This document shows, piece by piece, positions 53,491-62,017 of a DNA stretch of 64,000 bases. A program made the position numbers and the translations under genes. The DNA comes from Micromonospora violae (GTDB lineage Bacteria > Actinomycetota > Actinomycetes > Mycobacteriales > Micromonosporaceae), in contig NZ_SHKK01000001.1 of assembly GCF_004217135.1 (NCBI RefSeq), positions 868,001-932,000 on the forward strand, read 5' to 3'. How positions within the stretch are numbered: position 1 is the first letter of the stretch; every line of letters starts with the position of its first letter. The notes below the pieces were generated by a model that saw only the letters and a list, made by a program, of their open reading frames with translations, was not told the origin of the DNA and did no database searches.

Positions 53491-53668
53491 CCCCCACCCC
53501 CACCCACCCACCCCCACCCCCACCCACCCCCCCTCCCCGCCCCCTCTGCTCGTGTTGATCAAGAGGTTTCGGTCACCGGAAGCCGGTTTTCTGACGCAAA
53601 CCTCTTGATCAACCCGGCTTGGGCGGGGGCCCGGGGGCCGGGGGCCGGGGGTGGGGTTTGGGGTTGGG
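53491..53668. terminator. Two-way termination module with C-rich tracts and GATCA hairpin
   Basis: Plus strand after the desaturase stop: about 55 bases nearly all C with A/T interruptions and almost no G (53491-53545). Then a perfect 16-bp-arm hairpin (53554-53569 with 53598-53613; arm GTTGATCAAGAGGTTT) that encloses a second hairpin ACCGG-AAG-CCGGT followed by TTTT (53575-53590). Beyond it the plus strand is G-rich, which is C-rich for the thioesterase transcript coming the other way (stop at 53669). Symmetric Rho-loading tracts plus a shared hairpin are inferred. Confidence 0.6.
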
Positions 53669-54175
53669 TTAGGGGAGGGGGAGGAGGAGGCAGGTGCTGG
53701 TGGCGTGGGCGATCAGGCGGCCGGCGGCGTCGGTGATGCGGGCCTCCGCCAGAGCCGTGCGGCGACCGCGTTGCAGCACCGTGCCCTCGCAGCGCAGGGC
53801 GCCACTGTCGACGGTGACCGGGCGGAGGAACTTCACGTTGAGGTCCAGCGAGGTGTAGCCGACGCCGGCGGGCAGGGTGGTGTGTACGGCGCAGGCGGCG
53901 GCGGTGTCCAGCAGGGTCGAGAGGACGCCACCGTGGACGCTGCCGAGCGGGTTGTAGTGGAACTCCTGCGGGGTCAGTTCGACGACGACGCGACCCTCGT
54001 CGGCTTCCATCCGAGCCATGTCGAGAAGGTGCATCACCGGCGGCGCGGCCAGGTCACCGGCGATCATCGCCCGGAGCATGTCGAGGCCGGTGCGTTGACC
54101 GACCTGGGCGGCGTTGACGGACGGGTCCGCCCAGGTGAAGGTACGGCTGCGCGCTGGTTCCTGCGTCTGCGTCAT
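53669..54175 (-). CDS. PaaI-type hotdog thioesterase
   Basis: 168 aa. I chose ATG at 54175 (MTQTQEPARSRTF); the frame is open 36 bases further. One hotdog fold: FHYNPLGSVHGGVLSTLLDTA carries the catalytic region (N/HGG), followed by YTSLDLNVKFLRPVTVDSG. It hydrolyses acyl-CoA thioesters, often aryl-CoA. The gene is divergent from hxlR and shares its promoter region, so HxlR probably controls it. It appears leaderless. Confidence 0.88.
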   Translation of the reverse strand: MTQTQEPARSRTFTWADPSVNAAQVGQRTGLDMLRAMIAGDLAAPPVMHLLDMARMEADEGRVVVELTPQEFHYNPLGSVHGGVLSTLLDTAAACAVHTTLPAGVGYTSLDLNVKFLRPVTVDSGALRCEGTVLQRGRRTALAEARITDAAGRLIAHATSTCLLLPLP

Positions 54176-54182
54176 GGACGCA

Positions 54183-54224
54183 GCCTGGCAGCAGGTTGCT
54201 GAGTCTGTCAACGAGATCTAGCCT
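54183..54224. promoter_or_regulatory. Overlapping divergent promoters with HxlR operator candidate
   Basis: Plus: -35 TTGCTG (54196-54201), 17-bp spacer, -10 TAGCCT (54219-54224), six bases to the hxlR ATG. Minus: -35 TTGACA (54206-54211) and a weak -10 (54182-54188 region) close to the thioesterase ATG. GTTG-N10-CAAC (54195-54212) lies between, so one bound dimer would cover both promoters. Confidence 0.55.
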
Positions 54225-54230
54225 GGTCGC

Positions 54231-54707
54231 ATGCGACCCGCGGCTCTGGACTGGTCAGTGGAGAACTGCACCATCGCCCGGGCGATGGAGATCCTCGGTG
54301 AGCGGTGGACGCTGGTGGTCCTCCGCGAGGTGTTCACCGGCGTACGCCGCTTCGACGACATGCGGGTGCGCACCGGCATTCCGCGCCAGGTCCTGACCAA
54401 CCGGCTCGCCAGCCTGGTGGAGCAGGGCCTGTTGAGCCGTGAGCCGTACCGGGAGCCCGGCAGTCGGCTGCGCCACGAGTACCGGCTGACGGAGAAGGGT
54501 CTGGATCTGTGGCCGGTGCTGGTCGCCGTCCTCGGCTGGGGCGACCGGTATCTCGCCGACGCGGAGGGCCCGCCGCTCAGTGTCCGGCACCGCGACTGCG
54601 GTGCCGAGGTGCGCGCTGAACTGCGCTGCGCCGACGGGCATGACGTCAGTCGGTCACGCGACGTGGTGCCCAGTCCGGGGCCCGGCGCCCGTCGGCGTAC
54701 CCCCTGA
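54231..54707 (+). CDS. HxlR family transcriptional regulator
   Basis: 158 aa. The HxlR signature is WSVENCTIARAMEILGERWT (Cys near residue 13), then a winged helix LVVLREVFTGVRRFDDMRVR, PRQVLTNRLASLVEQGLL. HxlR proteins often sense aldehydes or quinones through the N-terminal Cys. A second part (about 115-158) has CGAEVRAELRC, a pair of Cys, and a basic tail. Apparently leaderless. Likely regulator of itself and the divergent thioesterase gene. Confidence 0.92.
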   Translation: MRPAALDWSVENCTIARAMEILGERWTLVVLREVFTGVRRFDDMRVRTGIPRQVLTNRLASLVEQGLLSREPYREPGSRLRHEYRLTEKGLDLWPVLVAVLGWGDRYLADAEGPPLSVRHRDCGAEVRAELRCADGHDVSRSRDVVPSPGPGARRRTP

Positions 54708-55028
54708 TTCCCCACCCGCCGCAGCGCCCGTCCGGCCGCACCGCCGTCGGCGGCGCGCCAGGCAACACCAAAGGCATCGATGATCGTGCGCGCCGAGAGT
54801 GGATCGGGCGTCGATCGGGTGTGACGCCGACTGTTCACCGGTGGGTCTGAAGTGTTGCGGCCGTGTGGCCGGCCAAGATCGGGAAATCCGGGCGAATTCA
54901 AACCTTGTTAATGATCTTAAGTATGTGAATACTTCAGTCTCAGCCGGCCGGTTTCCCCAGATCGGCCGGGTTGCCCTCGGGTCAGCCGCCCCCGGTAAGA
55001 CCCGCTCCCCCGCCCAGGAGGTTGTTAC
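54708..55028 (+). promoter_or_regulatory. 321-base gene-free region with the protease promoter
   Basis: The middle (54895-54945) is AT-rich against a GC-rich background and holds AAGTAT-GTGA-ATACTT (54919-54934), a perfect 6-bp inverted repeat, about 95 bases before the protease ATG. This is a likely operator or -10 region. The remainder shows nothing I can support. Confidence 0.4.
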
Positions 55029-56075
55029 ATGCGACCCACGAGGTCATCATTCCGTGTTGCGGCTACAGTCGCCGTTTCCGGAACCCTGGTCGTCGGCTCG
55101 CTCATCGGCGCGCCCGCCCAGGCCGCTCCCGCCGCGTCGCCCGACGCCGCCGCCGCGATCTCCGCGGAACTCGGCGACCGCTCCGCCGGCTCGTACATCG
55201 ACGCCAGCGGCAAATCCGTCGTCACGGTGACCGACGCGGCCGCCGCCAGCAAGGCGAGCAAGGCCGGCGCCGTCGTCCGCTACGTCACCCGCGGTGCCGC
55301 CGAGCTCAACCGGGCCACCGCCGACCTGGAGCGCTCCGCGAAGATCCCGGGCACCGCCTGGTGGAGCGACCCGGTCACCAACCAGGTCGTCGTCTCCGTC
55401 GACAGCACCGTCACCGGGGCCAAGCTGGAGCGGGTCAAGGCCGCCGCCGCGCGGGCCAACGGCGCCGTCCGGGTCGAGGCCGAGGCGGGCGTGCTGAGCA
55501 CCCGGATCTCCGGCGGTCAGGCCATCTACGCCGGCGGCGGCGGGCGTTGTTCGCTCGGCTTCAACGTGCGCAGCGGCAGCACCTACTACTTCGTGACGGC
55601 CGGGCACTGCACCAACATCTCGTCGAGCTGGTACTCGAACTCCGGCCAGACCGCGCTGCTCGGCACCCGTGCCGGCACCAGCTTCCCGGGCAACGACTAC
55701 GGCATCGTGCGGCACAGCAACTCGGCCAACGCCGCCGGCAACGTCTACCTCTACAACGGCAGTTACCGCGACATCACCGGTGCCGGCAACGCCTCCGTCG
55801 GCCTGTCGGTGCAGCGCTCGGGCAGCACCACCGGCCTGCGCAGCGGCTCGGTGACCGCGACCAACGCCACGGTGAACTACGCCGAGGGTTCGGTCTCCGG
55901 CCTGATCCGCACCAACGTCTGCGCCGAGCCGGGCGACAGCGGCGGCTCGCTCTTCTCCGGCAGCACCGCCCTGGGTTTGACCTCCGGCGGTAGCGGCAAC
56001 TGCCGCACCGGTGGCACGACCTTCTTCCAGCCGGTCACCGAGGCGCTCAGCCGCTACGGCGTCAGCGTCTTCTGA
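55029..56075 (+). CDS. Secreted S1 serine protease, streptogrisin/alpha-lytic type
   Basis: 348 aa preproenzyme. ATG with AGGAGG seven bases upstream. Signal peptide 1-33 (cleavage near AQAAPA), pro-region to about residue 159 acting as folding chaperone and inhibitor, then mature enzyme from [11 protein letters not shown]. Catalytic triad H192 (VTAGHCTN), D222 (GNDYGIVRH) and S303 ([12 protein letters not shown]). Disulphide Cys are at 173/193 and 297 with a later Cys. The mature chain is about 189 aa, as in streptogrisins. The specificity pocket cannot be assigned by eye. Confidence 0.95.
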   Translation: MRPTRSSFRVAATVAVSGTLVVGSLIGAPAQAAPAASPDAAAAISAELGDRSAGSYIDASGKSVVTVTDAAAASKASKAGAVVRYVTRGAAELNRATADLERSAKIPGTAWWSDPVTNQVVVSVDSTVTGAKLERVKAAAARANGAVRVEAEAGVLSTRISGGQAIYAGGGGRCSLGFNVRSGSTYYFVTAGHCTNISSSWYSNSGQTALLGTRAGTSFPGNDYGIVRHSNSANAAGNVYLYNGSYRDITGAGNASVGLSVQRSGSTTGLRSGSVTATNATVNYAEGSVSGLIRTNVCAEPGDSGGSLFSGSTALGLTSGGSGNCRTGGTTFFQPVTEALSRYGVSVF

Positions 56076-56088
56076 TCCCCGCACCGCT

Positions 56089-56120
56089 CGCGGGCCGCCG
56101 GAACACTCCGGCGGCCCGCG
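56089..56120. terminator. Two-way terminator after the protease gene
   Basis: Perfect 14-bp stem with loop ACAC, 13 bases past the protease stop and 18 bases from the converging DUF998 stop. Confidence 0.75.
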
Positions 56121-56138
56121 TCGCGTGTGCGGCCCGTC

Positions 56139-56852
56139 TCAGGCCAGCTGATCCGGACCTTCCGCTGGTCGCAGGGGATCCGGGGGTACGACGCCAGGCA
56201 GCGCCGGACCGACTGAGGTGGTGCCACCGGTCGCCCACGCGAGGTGTGCCCGCCGTGCGGAAAGGACCGCCAGCAGCGGCCACAGCGACACCGCAACCGC
56301 CGTGACCCGCTCCGCCAACCCGGTGCGGGATCCGCTGGTCACCTCGAAGGCGCACCAGCCGAAGAGGGCGAGCAGCACGAGCGTGGCGCTCAGTCCCACG
56401 CTCCGACGGAACGCCCACGGCGGTTGCGCGACCCCTGGGTGTGCCCAGTCCCGGCCGCGTGGCAACCGCAGCGCCGAACCCGCCGGCCACAGCGCCAGGG
56501 CGAGGACCGCCACCGTCGCGGCGATGCCGTGGCTGAGTGACCCCCCGACCGGCGGGCGGGGGAAGGCGACCAGCGCGATCGTGGCCACCCCACCGACCGC
56601 GAGCAGGAACCGGCTCGGCAGCCCGGCCGCGTGCAACACGGCGGCGACCGACAGGTAGCAACAGCCGAGCAGCACCAGGGCCACCACCATGATCCAGGCG
56701 TCGGTGGCGTCCTGGCCCGCCAGCTCGCTGATGGTGTCCCGGACCGGGTCATAGCCGGTGGGCTGCCGCACCTGCGCCACCGTCCAACCGGCCACCAGCA
56801 CTACGGGCGCGGCCGCCGCCGTGGCGACGGCCCAGTTCGGTACGGCGCGCAT
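56139..56852 (-). CDS. DUF998 family membrane protein
   Basis: 237 aa with six predicted membrane segments. The DUF998 hallmark TGYDPVRDTISELAGQDATDAW follows the first helix, here split as GYDPVRDTISEL and AGQDATDAW. A later conserved GGSLSHGIAATVAVL is in the fourth helix. No enzymatic function is established for the family. The gene follows, on the same strand, an anchored extracytoplasmic protein gene 67 bases upstream. Confidence 0.85.
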   Translation of the reverse strand: MRAVPNWAVATAAAAPVVLVAGWTVAQVRQPTGYDPVRDTISELAGQDATDAWIMVVALVLLGCCYLSVAAVLHAAGLPSRFLLAVGGVATIALVAFPRPPVGGSLSHGIAATVAVLALALWPAGSALRLPRGRDWAHPGVAQPPWAFRRSVGLSATLVLLALFGWCAFEVTSGSRTGLAERVTAVAVSLWPLLAVLSARRAHLAWATGGTTSVGPALPGVVPPDPLRPAEGPDQLA

Positions 56853-56919
56853 TTCGTCACGTTAACCGGCGAGACGGCCGGGGGAGCCGGGTTCGCCCGG
56901 ACCCGGGTTGGCCCGGCGG

Positions 56920-57615
56920 TCAGCCCTCGCTGACGGCGGCAGCGGTGAAGACGACCGACCCGCCCGGGTACTGGCACTGGACGCGAAGCGTCAACTCGTC
57001 GGCACCCTCGACGTCCGCCACGAGGTCCCGTGGAGTGTCCATCCTGGCGTCGAACTGCTGCCCGCGCGTCACCCGGGTGATCGTCCCGTCGGTCTGGCGG
57101 GTCGCCACCTGCGCATAGACGTGGACAACACCCGCACGCTCGTCCGGAGAGGGAAAGAACGGCCGTACGGTCGACGTCAGATCGAGGTATCGGCGGTGCA
57201 GGCGAAAGGTGACGTCCCGCTGCTTGTCCGCGCCCGAATTCGACGGACAACCAATGACGATCGGTCGGTCGTACTGAGGCTGACCGGCCAATTGTCGGGG
57301 GAGCTTTACGAGATTCGCCGCGCCAGCCTCGACAGCCAAGGTGTCCAACCGGACGGACCCCGACGCATTTGTCGGCGGCGGTGTGCCCGTCTCGGGGCCG
57401 ACGCTTTCCGGACCGGCAGGTGAGGGGTTGGCGGGCCCGGCACCCGCCGCCGGCGAGGTGGCCGCCGGCGTGCCCGACCCCGCCCGCCAGTCGAAGACGT
57501 CCCGCGCCAGCGCGACCGTCGCGACGAGCACCCCGGCGGCGGCGAGGCCCGCCGCCCACGCCGCGCCGCGGCGGGACGACGCCGACGTCTCAGTGGAGTC
57601 CTGCATATCCGGCAT
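56920..57615 (-). CDS. Anchored extracytoplasmic protein, NPCBM-like domain
   Basis: 231 aa. A short cytoplasmic N-terminus (with a choice of ATG at 57615 or 57606; GGAAAGG fits either), membrane segment (about 17-38), Pro/Gly/Ser tether (about 45-85), then a beta-sandwich domain. The stretch YLDLTSTVRPFFPSPD through VVHVYAQVATRQTDG to ADELTLRVQC resembles NPCBM/NEW2-type carbohydrate-binding domains. Two Cys (IGCPSN, RVQCQY) could pair. Divergent from a gene of similar topology; partners and ligand unknown. Confidence 0.65.
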   Translation of the reverse strand: MPDMQDSTETSASSRRGAAWAAGLAAAGVLVATVALARDVFDWRAGSGTPAATSPAAGAGPANPSPAGPESVGPETGTPPPTNASGSVRLDTLAVEAGAANLVKLPRQLAGQPQYDRPIVIGCPSNSGADKQRDVTFRLHRRYLDLTSTVRPFFPSPDERAGVVHVYAQVATRQTDGTITRVTRGQQFDARMDTPRDLVADVEGADELTLRVQCQYPGGSVVFTAAAVSEG

Positions 57616-57799
57616 CTACCTTTCCGCCAGGCAACGTGGCACGTGGATCGCCGGCGACTGACAACTTTCCGTCAACTCGCGTCGGCGAAGAATACTCTCT
57701 CCCGGGCGGTGGCGAGCGCCTGATACGGTGCCGACCCCAGCCTGAATAACGAATTTCCCCCATCCGACGTTGACTTCTGGCGATGCAGGAGGTTTTGCG

Positions 57800-58651
57800 G
57801 TGAGCCACCCAGGTCCGCAGCCAGAAAAGCGCGACCCCACCCCCGTTCCTCCGTTGGCACCGCCTGCGGGTGCCCCGCCCGCGCCCCCGGGGCAGGCCGG
57901 GCCGGCGCCCTTCGCGAGCGGCGTCGGCCTCGGTGCGCCGCCACCGGCCGCGCCCAGAGGCAGCAGCAGACTGGGTGTGGTGGTGATCGGCGTTGCCGTC
58001 CTGGCGCTGCTGCTCGCCCTCGGCTCCGCCGCCGTCTCCTGGCGGGCGCTGGACCAGGCGCAGACCGCCCGGGACATCGCCTCCGCCCGCGGGCCGGCGG
58101 CCCCTTCCGCCCCCGCAGCCGAACCGATCCCCTCCGGCCCAGCTGTGTCTGCCGACCCGGAGCAGACGGCCGCATCACCTGAGGAGCCGCCGCGATCGCC
58201 GGGAACGCCGCCCGAGATCACCGCGGAGACCGTCTACAAGCCCAAGTACGAGAACCAGAGCCTCACCCTGAAGACGGCGGATTGCTTCGCGAAGATGCAG
58301 GTCGATCTCGACGAGCCGCGGGCCAACGTGGGGTCGGGCAAGGCAGACGTGGAGCTCGGCTGTCGAAACAACACCCCGTGGTTCGAGTTGGCACCCGGCG
58401 TGGAGGGCAGCGAGGCCGCGAAGGCCGGCATGAAACCGGGCGAGTGCGGGGACGCCATCCGGTCGGCTCCGATCGCGGCGCAGACCCGGGTGCCGCTGCG
58501 TAAGGGCTCCTGGCTCTGCGTCACGACCAATTTCCAGACCGCGTCGGCACAACGGGACGAGTGGCGGATGATCCTGGTGGAGATCGTGTCTATCGGTAAT
58601 GACGGCGCGGTCGTCATCCGGGCCACGGCCTGGGACATTCCGACGGACTGA
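57800..58651 (+). CDS. Anchored extracytoplasmic protein of unknown function
   Basis: 283 aa. GTG start with AGGAGG seven bases upstream. A cytoplasmic Pro-rich N-terminus (about 1-58), a membrane segment (about 60-82: LGVVVIGVAVLALLLALGSA), a Pro/Ala tether (about 98-145), then an extracytoplasmic domain (SLTLKTADCFAKMQVDLD onward) with four Cys (TADCFA, ELGCRN, PGECGD, WLCVTT), likely two disulphides. I recognise no family. It shares topology with the divergent gene at 56920, and the two may act together at the cell surface. Confidence 0.65.
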   Translation: MSHPGPQPEKRDPTPVPPLAPPAGAPPAPPGQAGPAPFASGVGLGAPPPAAPRGSSRLGVVVIGVAVLALLLALGSAAVSWRALDQAQTARDIASARGPAAPSAPAAEPIPSGPAVSADPEQTAASPEEPPRSPGTPPEITAETVYKPKYENQSLTLKTADCFAKMQVDLDEPRANVGSGKADVELGCRNNTPWFELAPGVEGSEAAKAGMKPGECGDAIRSAPIAAQTRVPLRKGSWLCVTTNFQTASAQRDEWRMILVEIVSIGNDGAVVIRATAWDIPTD

Positions 58652-58775
58652 ACCGTTCGGCCACTCGTCGACCCGCCCCGCTCGGGTGGCGGGGTCGGCG
58701 GGTGGCGCGGATGGTTTCCGACGCTCCTGACAGAATGCGGAGGCAGACCGCACCGCAGATGAGGAGACGTACGTC

Positions 58776-60581
58776 GTGATCCGTACCCATGATGCCGGAA
58801 GCCTGCGCGCCGCGGACGCCGGCTCGACGGTGACGCTCGCCGGCTGGGTGGCCCGCCGCCGCGACCATGGCGGGGTCATCTTCGTCGACCTGCGCGACGG
58901 CTCCGGGGTTGTCCAGGTGGTGTTCCGCGAGGAGGACGCGCACGCGCTGCGCAACGAGTTCTGCGTGAAGGTCGTCGGCGAGGTGACCCGCCGGCCGGCC
59001 GGCAACGAGAACCCGGACCTGCCCACCGGTGAGGTCGAGGTGACCGCCGTCGAGCTGGAGGTGCTCTCCGAGGCGGCGCCGCTGCCGTTGCCGGTGGACG
59101 ACCAGATCGAGGCCGGCGACGACATCCGGCTGCGGTACCGCTACCTGGACCTGCGCCGCAGTGGCCCGGCGAACGCGCTGCGGCTGCGCTCGCGCGCCAG
59201 CCAGCTCGCCCGGGGTGTGCTGCACGAGCGGGACTTCCTGGAGATCGAGACCCCGACGCTGACCCGTTCGACGCCGGAGGGCGCCCGCGACTTCCTGGTG
59301 CCGGTGCGCCTGCAGCCTGGCAGCTGGTACGCGTTGCCGCAGTCGCCGCAGCTGTTCAAGCAGCTGTTGATGGTCGGCGGCATGGAGCGGTACTACCAGA
59401 TCGCCCGCTGCTACCGCGACGAGGACTTCCGCGCCGACCGGCAGCCGGAGTTCACCCAGCTCGACATCGAGATGTCGTTCGTCACCGAGGACGACGTGAT
59501 CGACCTCGGCGAGGCGATCGTCTCGGCGCTGTGGAAGGACCTGGCCGGGCACGAGATCACCCGACCGATCCCGCGGATCACCTGGCACGACGCGATGGCC
59601 CGGTACGGCTCCGACAAGCCGGACCTGCGCTACGGCGTCGAGCTGACCGAGCTGACCGACTACCTGCGCGGCACCGAGTTCCGGGTCTTCGCCGGGGCGA
59701 TCGACGCGGGCGGCTACGTCGGCGCGGTGGTGATGCCGGGCGGCGCGGCGCAGAGCCGCAAGGAGCTGGACGGCTGGCAGGACTGGGCGAAGGCGCGCGG
59801 CGCGCGCGGCCTGGCGTACGTGGTGCTGGACGCGGAGACCGGCGAGGCGCGCGGGCCGGTGGCGAAGAACCTCTCCGCCGAGCACCTGGGCGGGCTCGCC
59901 GACGCGGTCGGGGCCAAGCCGGGTGACGCGGTCTTCTTCGCCGCGAGCGCCACTACCCGCGAGGCGCAGGAGCTGCTCGGGGCGGCCCGGGTCGAGATCG
60001 CCAAGCGGTCGGGTCTGATCGACGAGAGCGCCTGGGCGTTCTGCTGGGTGGTCGACGCGCCGATGTTCGAGCGCACGGACGAGGGTGGCTGGACGGCCGT
60101 GCACCACCCGTTCACCTCGCCGAACGCCGAGTGGGTCGACCGGTTCGAGGAGGCTCCGGACCGGGCCCTGGCGTACGCGTACGACATCGTCTGCAACGGC
60201 AACGAGATCGGCGGCGGGTCGATCCGTATCCACCGCGGTGACGTGCAGAAGCGGGTCTTCGACCTGCTCGGCATCACCGCCGAGGAGGCGCAGGACAAGT
60301 TCGGCTTCCTGTTGGAGGCGTTCAAGTACGGCGCGCCGCCGCACGGCGGCATCGCGTTCGGCTGGGACCGGGTCTGCATGCTGCTCGCCGGCGCGGACTC
60401 CATCCGTGAGGTCATCGCGTTCCCGAAGACCCGGGGTGGCTTCGACCCGCTGACCAGCGCCCCCACCCCGATCACCGCCCAGCAGCGCACCGAGGCGGGC
60501 ATCGACGCCAAGCCCAAGCCGGCAGCGACGGCCCACACCGGCACCGCCGGCCCAGCAGCCCCGGTAGCCGACCCGGTCTAA
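58776..60581 (+). CDS. aspS: Aspartyl-tRNA synthetase
   Basis: 601 aa, bacterial-type AspRS. GTG start with GAGGAG upstream. N-terminal OB-fold for the anticodon (about 15-105: [21 protein letters not shown]), class II core with motif 1 ([20 protein letters not shown]), motif 2 ([20 protein letters not shown]), the bacterial GAD insertion (about 285-420), and motif 3 ([16 protein letters not shown]). The last 45 residues are an Ala/Pro/Thr-rich tail. Probably charges tRNA-Asp; discrimination against tRNA-Asn cannot be judged. Confidence 0.97.
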   Translation: MIRTHDAGSLRAADAGSTVTLAGWVARRRDHGGVIFVDLRDGSGVVQVVFREEDAHALRNEFCVKVVGEVTRRPAGNENPDLPTGEVEVTAVELEVLSEAAPLPLPVDDQIEAGDDIRLRYRYLDLRRSGPANALRLRSRASQLARGVLHERDFLEIETPTLTRSTPEGARDFLVPVRLQPGSWYALPQSPQLFKQLLMVGGMERYYQIARCYRDEDFRADRQPEFTQLDIEMSFVTEDDVIDLGEAIVSALWKDLAGHEITRPIPRITWHDAMARYGSDKPDLRYGVELTELTDYLRGTEFRVFAGAIDAGGYVGAVVMPGGAAQSRKELDGWQDWAKARGARGLAYVVLDAETGEARGPVAKNLSAEHLGGLADAVGAKPGDAVFFAASATTREAQELLGAARVEIAKRSGLIDESAWAFCWVVDAPMFERTDEGGWTAVHHPFTSPNAEWVDRFEEAPDRALAYAYDIVCNGNEIGGGSIRIHRGDVQKRVFDLLGITAEEAQDKFGFLLEAFKYGAPPHGGIAFGWDRVCMLLAGADSIREVIAFPKTRGGFDPLTSAPTPITAQQRTEAGIDAKPKPAATAHTGTAGPAAPVADPV

Positions 60582-60693
60582 CCCCCCCGGGTATCTCCCC
60601 CTCTCGCCTCGTTGATCATGGGGTTGGCGGGCCCACGCGTCGGCGTGTCGCTCGTTAACCTCATGATCGACCTAGGTGGGGGAGTGGGCTGGC
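60582..60693. repeat. C-rich tract and GATCA-type palindrome after aspS
   Basis: After the aspS stop comes a C/T-rich, G-poor stretch (60582-60609), then GTTGATCATGGGGTT (60611-60625) paired with AACCTCATGATCGAC (60658-60672). The two mismatches become G-U pairs in RNA, so the transcript forms a full 15-bp stem. Same architecture as after dnaE and the desaturase gene, but here followed by a gene on the same strand. Confidence 0.6.
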
Positions 60694-61347
60694 ATGCGGG
60701 TGCTGGTCGCCGAGGTGCGGCCGGACACCGTGGTCGCGACCCCCTATCGGTACGACGACTGGGCGGTCACCGCCGACGGGGCCGCGTACGTGGCCGTCGC
60801 CGCCGTCGAGGTGGGGGCGCGGCTGGTGCACGTGTCCAGCGACGCGCTGCACGCCGGACGACCTGTGCCGTACGGCGACGACGAACCCCCCACGCCGGTG
60901 CACGCGTACGGTGCCGCGAAGGCCGCGGCCGAGACCGCTGTGCGGGCGATCGACCCGGGTGCGGCCCTGGTGCGGACCTCCCTGATCGTGGGGGAGGGCA
61001 GCAAGCAGATCCAGCTCTGCCGGGACGCTCTCGCCGGCCGGGCCACCCTGTTCAGCGACGAACTGCGCTGCCCGATCGACGTCACCGACCTGGCCGACGC
61101 CGTGCTGGAGCTGGCCTGCTCGTCGTACGCCGGGCTGCTCAACGTGGCCGGCCCGGACCCGGTCAGCCGGGCGGAGCTGGGCCTGCTGGTCGCCGAGCGG
61201 TACGGCATCGACCCGGCCGGGCTGAAGACCACCACCAGCGCGGCCACCGGCCTGATCCGCCCCCTTGACGTACGCCTCGACTCCACGCGCGCCGCTGGCC
61301 TGCTGCGGACGCGACTGCGTGGAGTGCGTGAGGTTCTCGCCCGCTGA
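60694..61347 (+). CDS. RmlD-like epimerase/reductase lacking the nucleotide-binding N-terminus
   Basis: 217 aa. ATG at 60694 with GGGGGAG upstream. From residue 6 it matches the middle and end of dTDP-4-dehydrorhamnose reductase/NAD-epimerase SDRs: RLVHVSSDALHAGRPVPYGD, catalytic YGAAKAAAE, LVRTSLIVGEG and CPIDVTDLADAVLELA. MRVLV is joined directly to AEVRPDTVVATPYRYDD, so the usual GxxGxxG loop and about 50 residues after it are missing. Without the loop NAD(P) binding is doubtful. The frame is otherwise open, so it is either a recent in-frame deletion allele or a repurposed protein. Confidence 0.7.
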   Translation: MRVLVAEVRPDTVVATPYRYDDWAVTADGAAYVAVAAVEVGARLVHVSSDALHAGRPVPYGDDEPPTPVHAYGAAKAAAETAVRAIDPGAALVRTSLIVGEGSKQIQLCRDALAGRATLFSDELRCPIDVTDLADAVLELACSSYAGLLNVAGPDPVSRAELGLLVAERYGIDPAGLKTTTSAATGLIRPLDVRLDSTRAAGLLRTRLRGVREVLAR

Positions 61348-61352
61348 CTGCG

Positions 61353-61403
61353 TGCACACTTTCTATGCACAACACTTGTGCATAGAAAGTGTGCAGAGAT
61401 AGT
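61353..61403 (+). promoter_or_regulatory. 43-bp operator and leaderless promoter of the HTH/MFS operon
   Basis: Exact 19-bp arms (61353-61371 and 61377-61395; arm TGCACACTTTCTATGCACA) with spacer ACACT. A further AGTGTGCA half-site follows at 61401. A -35 TTGTGC (61376-61381) and -10 GATAGT (61398-61403), 16 bp apart, put the transcript start at or near the ATG. The palindrome overlaps the -35, fitting repression. Confidence 0.65.
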
Positions 61404-61411
61404 GTGCAGTC

Positions 61412-62017
61412 ATGGCGAACGATGAAGACGTTCCACGGGCGGCACTACGTGAGGTCCGCATCGACAAGCGGCAGGTCCGGGTCCTGGCGCACCCGCTACG
61501 AATGCGGCTGGTTGGCGCTCTGCGTGTGAAGGGGCCTGCCACCGCCACCACCCTCGCCGAACTACTCGGCACCAACACCGGCGCGACCAGCTACCACCTG
61601 CGCCAACTCGCCGAGGTCGGGCTCGTCGTCGAGGATCACGACCGGGGCAGCGGGCGGCAACGGTGGTGGCGGGCGGCGCACGACGTCACCAATTGGGAGC
61701 CGAGCGACTTCGACGACGACCCTGACGCGCGGGCCGCGATCGAGTGGATCCAGGGTGACCAGGTGCGTCTCCTCGTGGAGACCGCCGAGCGCTGGTTCGC
61801 CCGCCAGCACGAGTGGTCACCCGCCTGGCGGGACGGCTTCGGCATGGGCGACATCTTCATGACCATCCCGCCCGACCGGCTGGAGGAACTCAAGGCGGAG
61901 GTGTGGCAGGTGCTGGAGCGCTACCACCGCGAGGCCGAGCCCGCCGCCACCGACCCCGAGGCCCGCCCGGTGCAGGTCTTCCTGGCCGCCTATCCGCTGC
62001 GCGAGGGCCTCCAGTGA
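61412..62017 (+). CDS. Winged-helix (ArsR/HTH_20-like) transcriptional regulator
   Basis: 201 aa. DNA-binding domain (about 15-90): RQVRVLAHPLRMRLVGALRV, ATTLAELLGTNTGATSYHLR, LVVEDHDRGSGRQRWWRAA. The C-terminal half is a helical domain likely to bind a ligand (RLLVETAERWFARQHEW). It probably represses its own operon through the 43-bp palindrome. It overlaps the MFS gene (GTGA), a regulator/exporter pair. Confidence 0.9.
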   Translation: MANDEDVPRAALREVRIDKRQVRVLAHPLRMRLVGALRVKGPATATTLAELLGTNTGATSYHLRQLAEVGLVVEDHDRGSGRQRWWRAAHDVTNWEPSDFDDDPDARAAIEWIQGDQVRLLVETAERWFARQHEWSPAWRDGFGMGDIFMTIPPDRLEELKAEVWQVLERYHREAEPAATDPEARPVQVFLAAYPLREGLQ

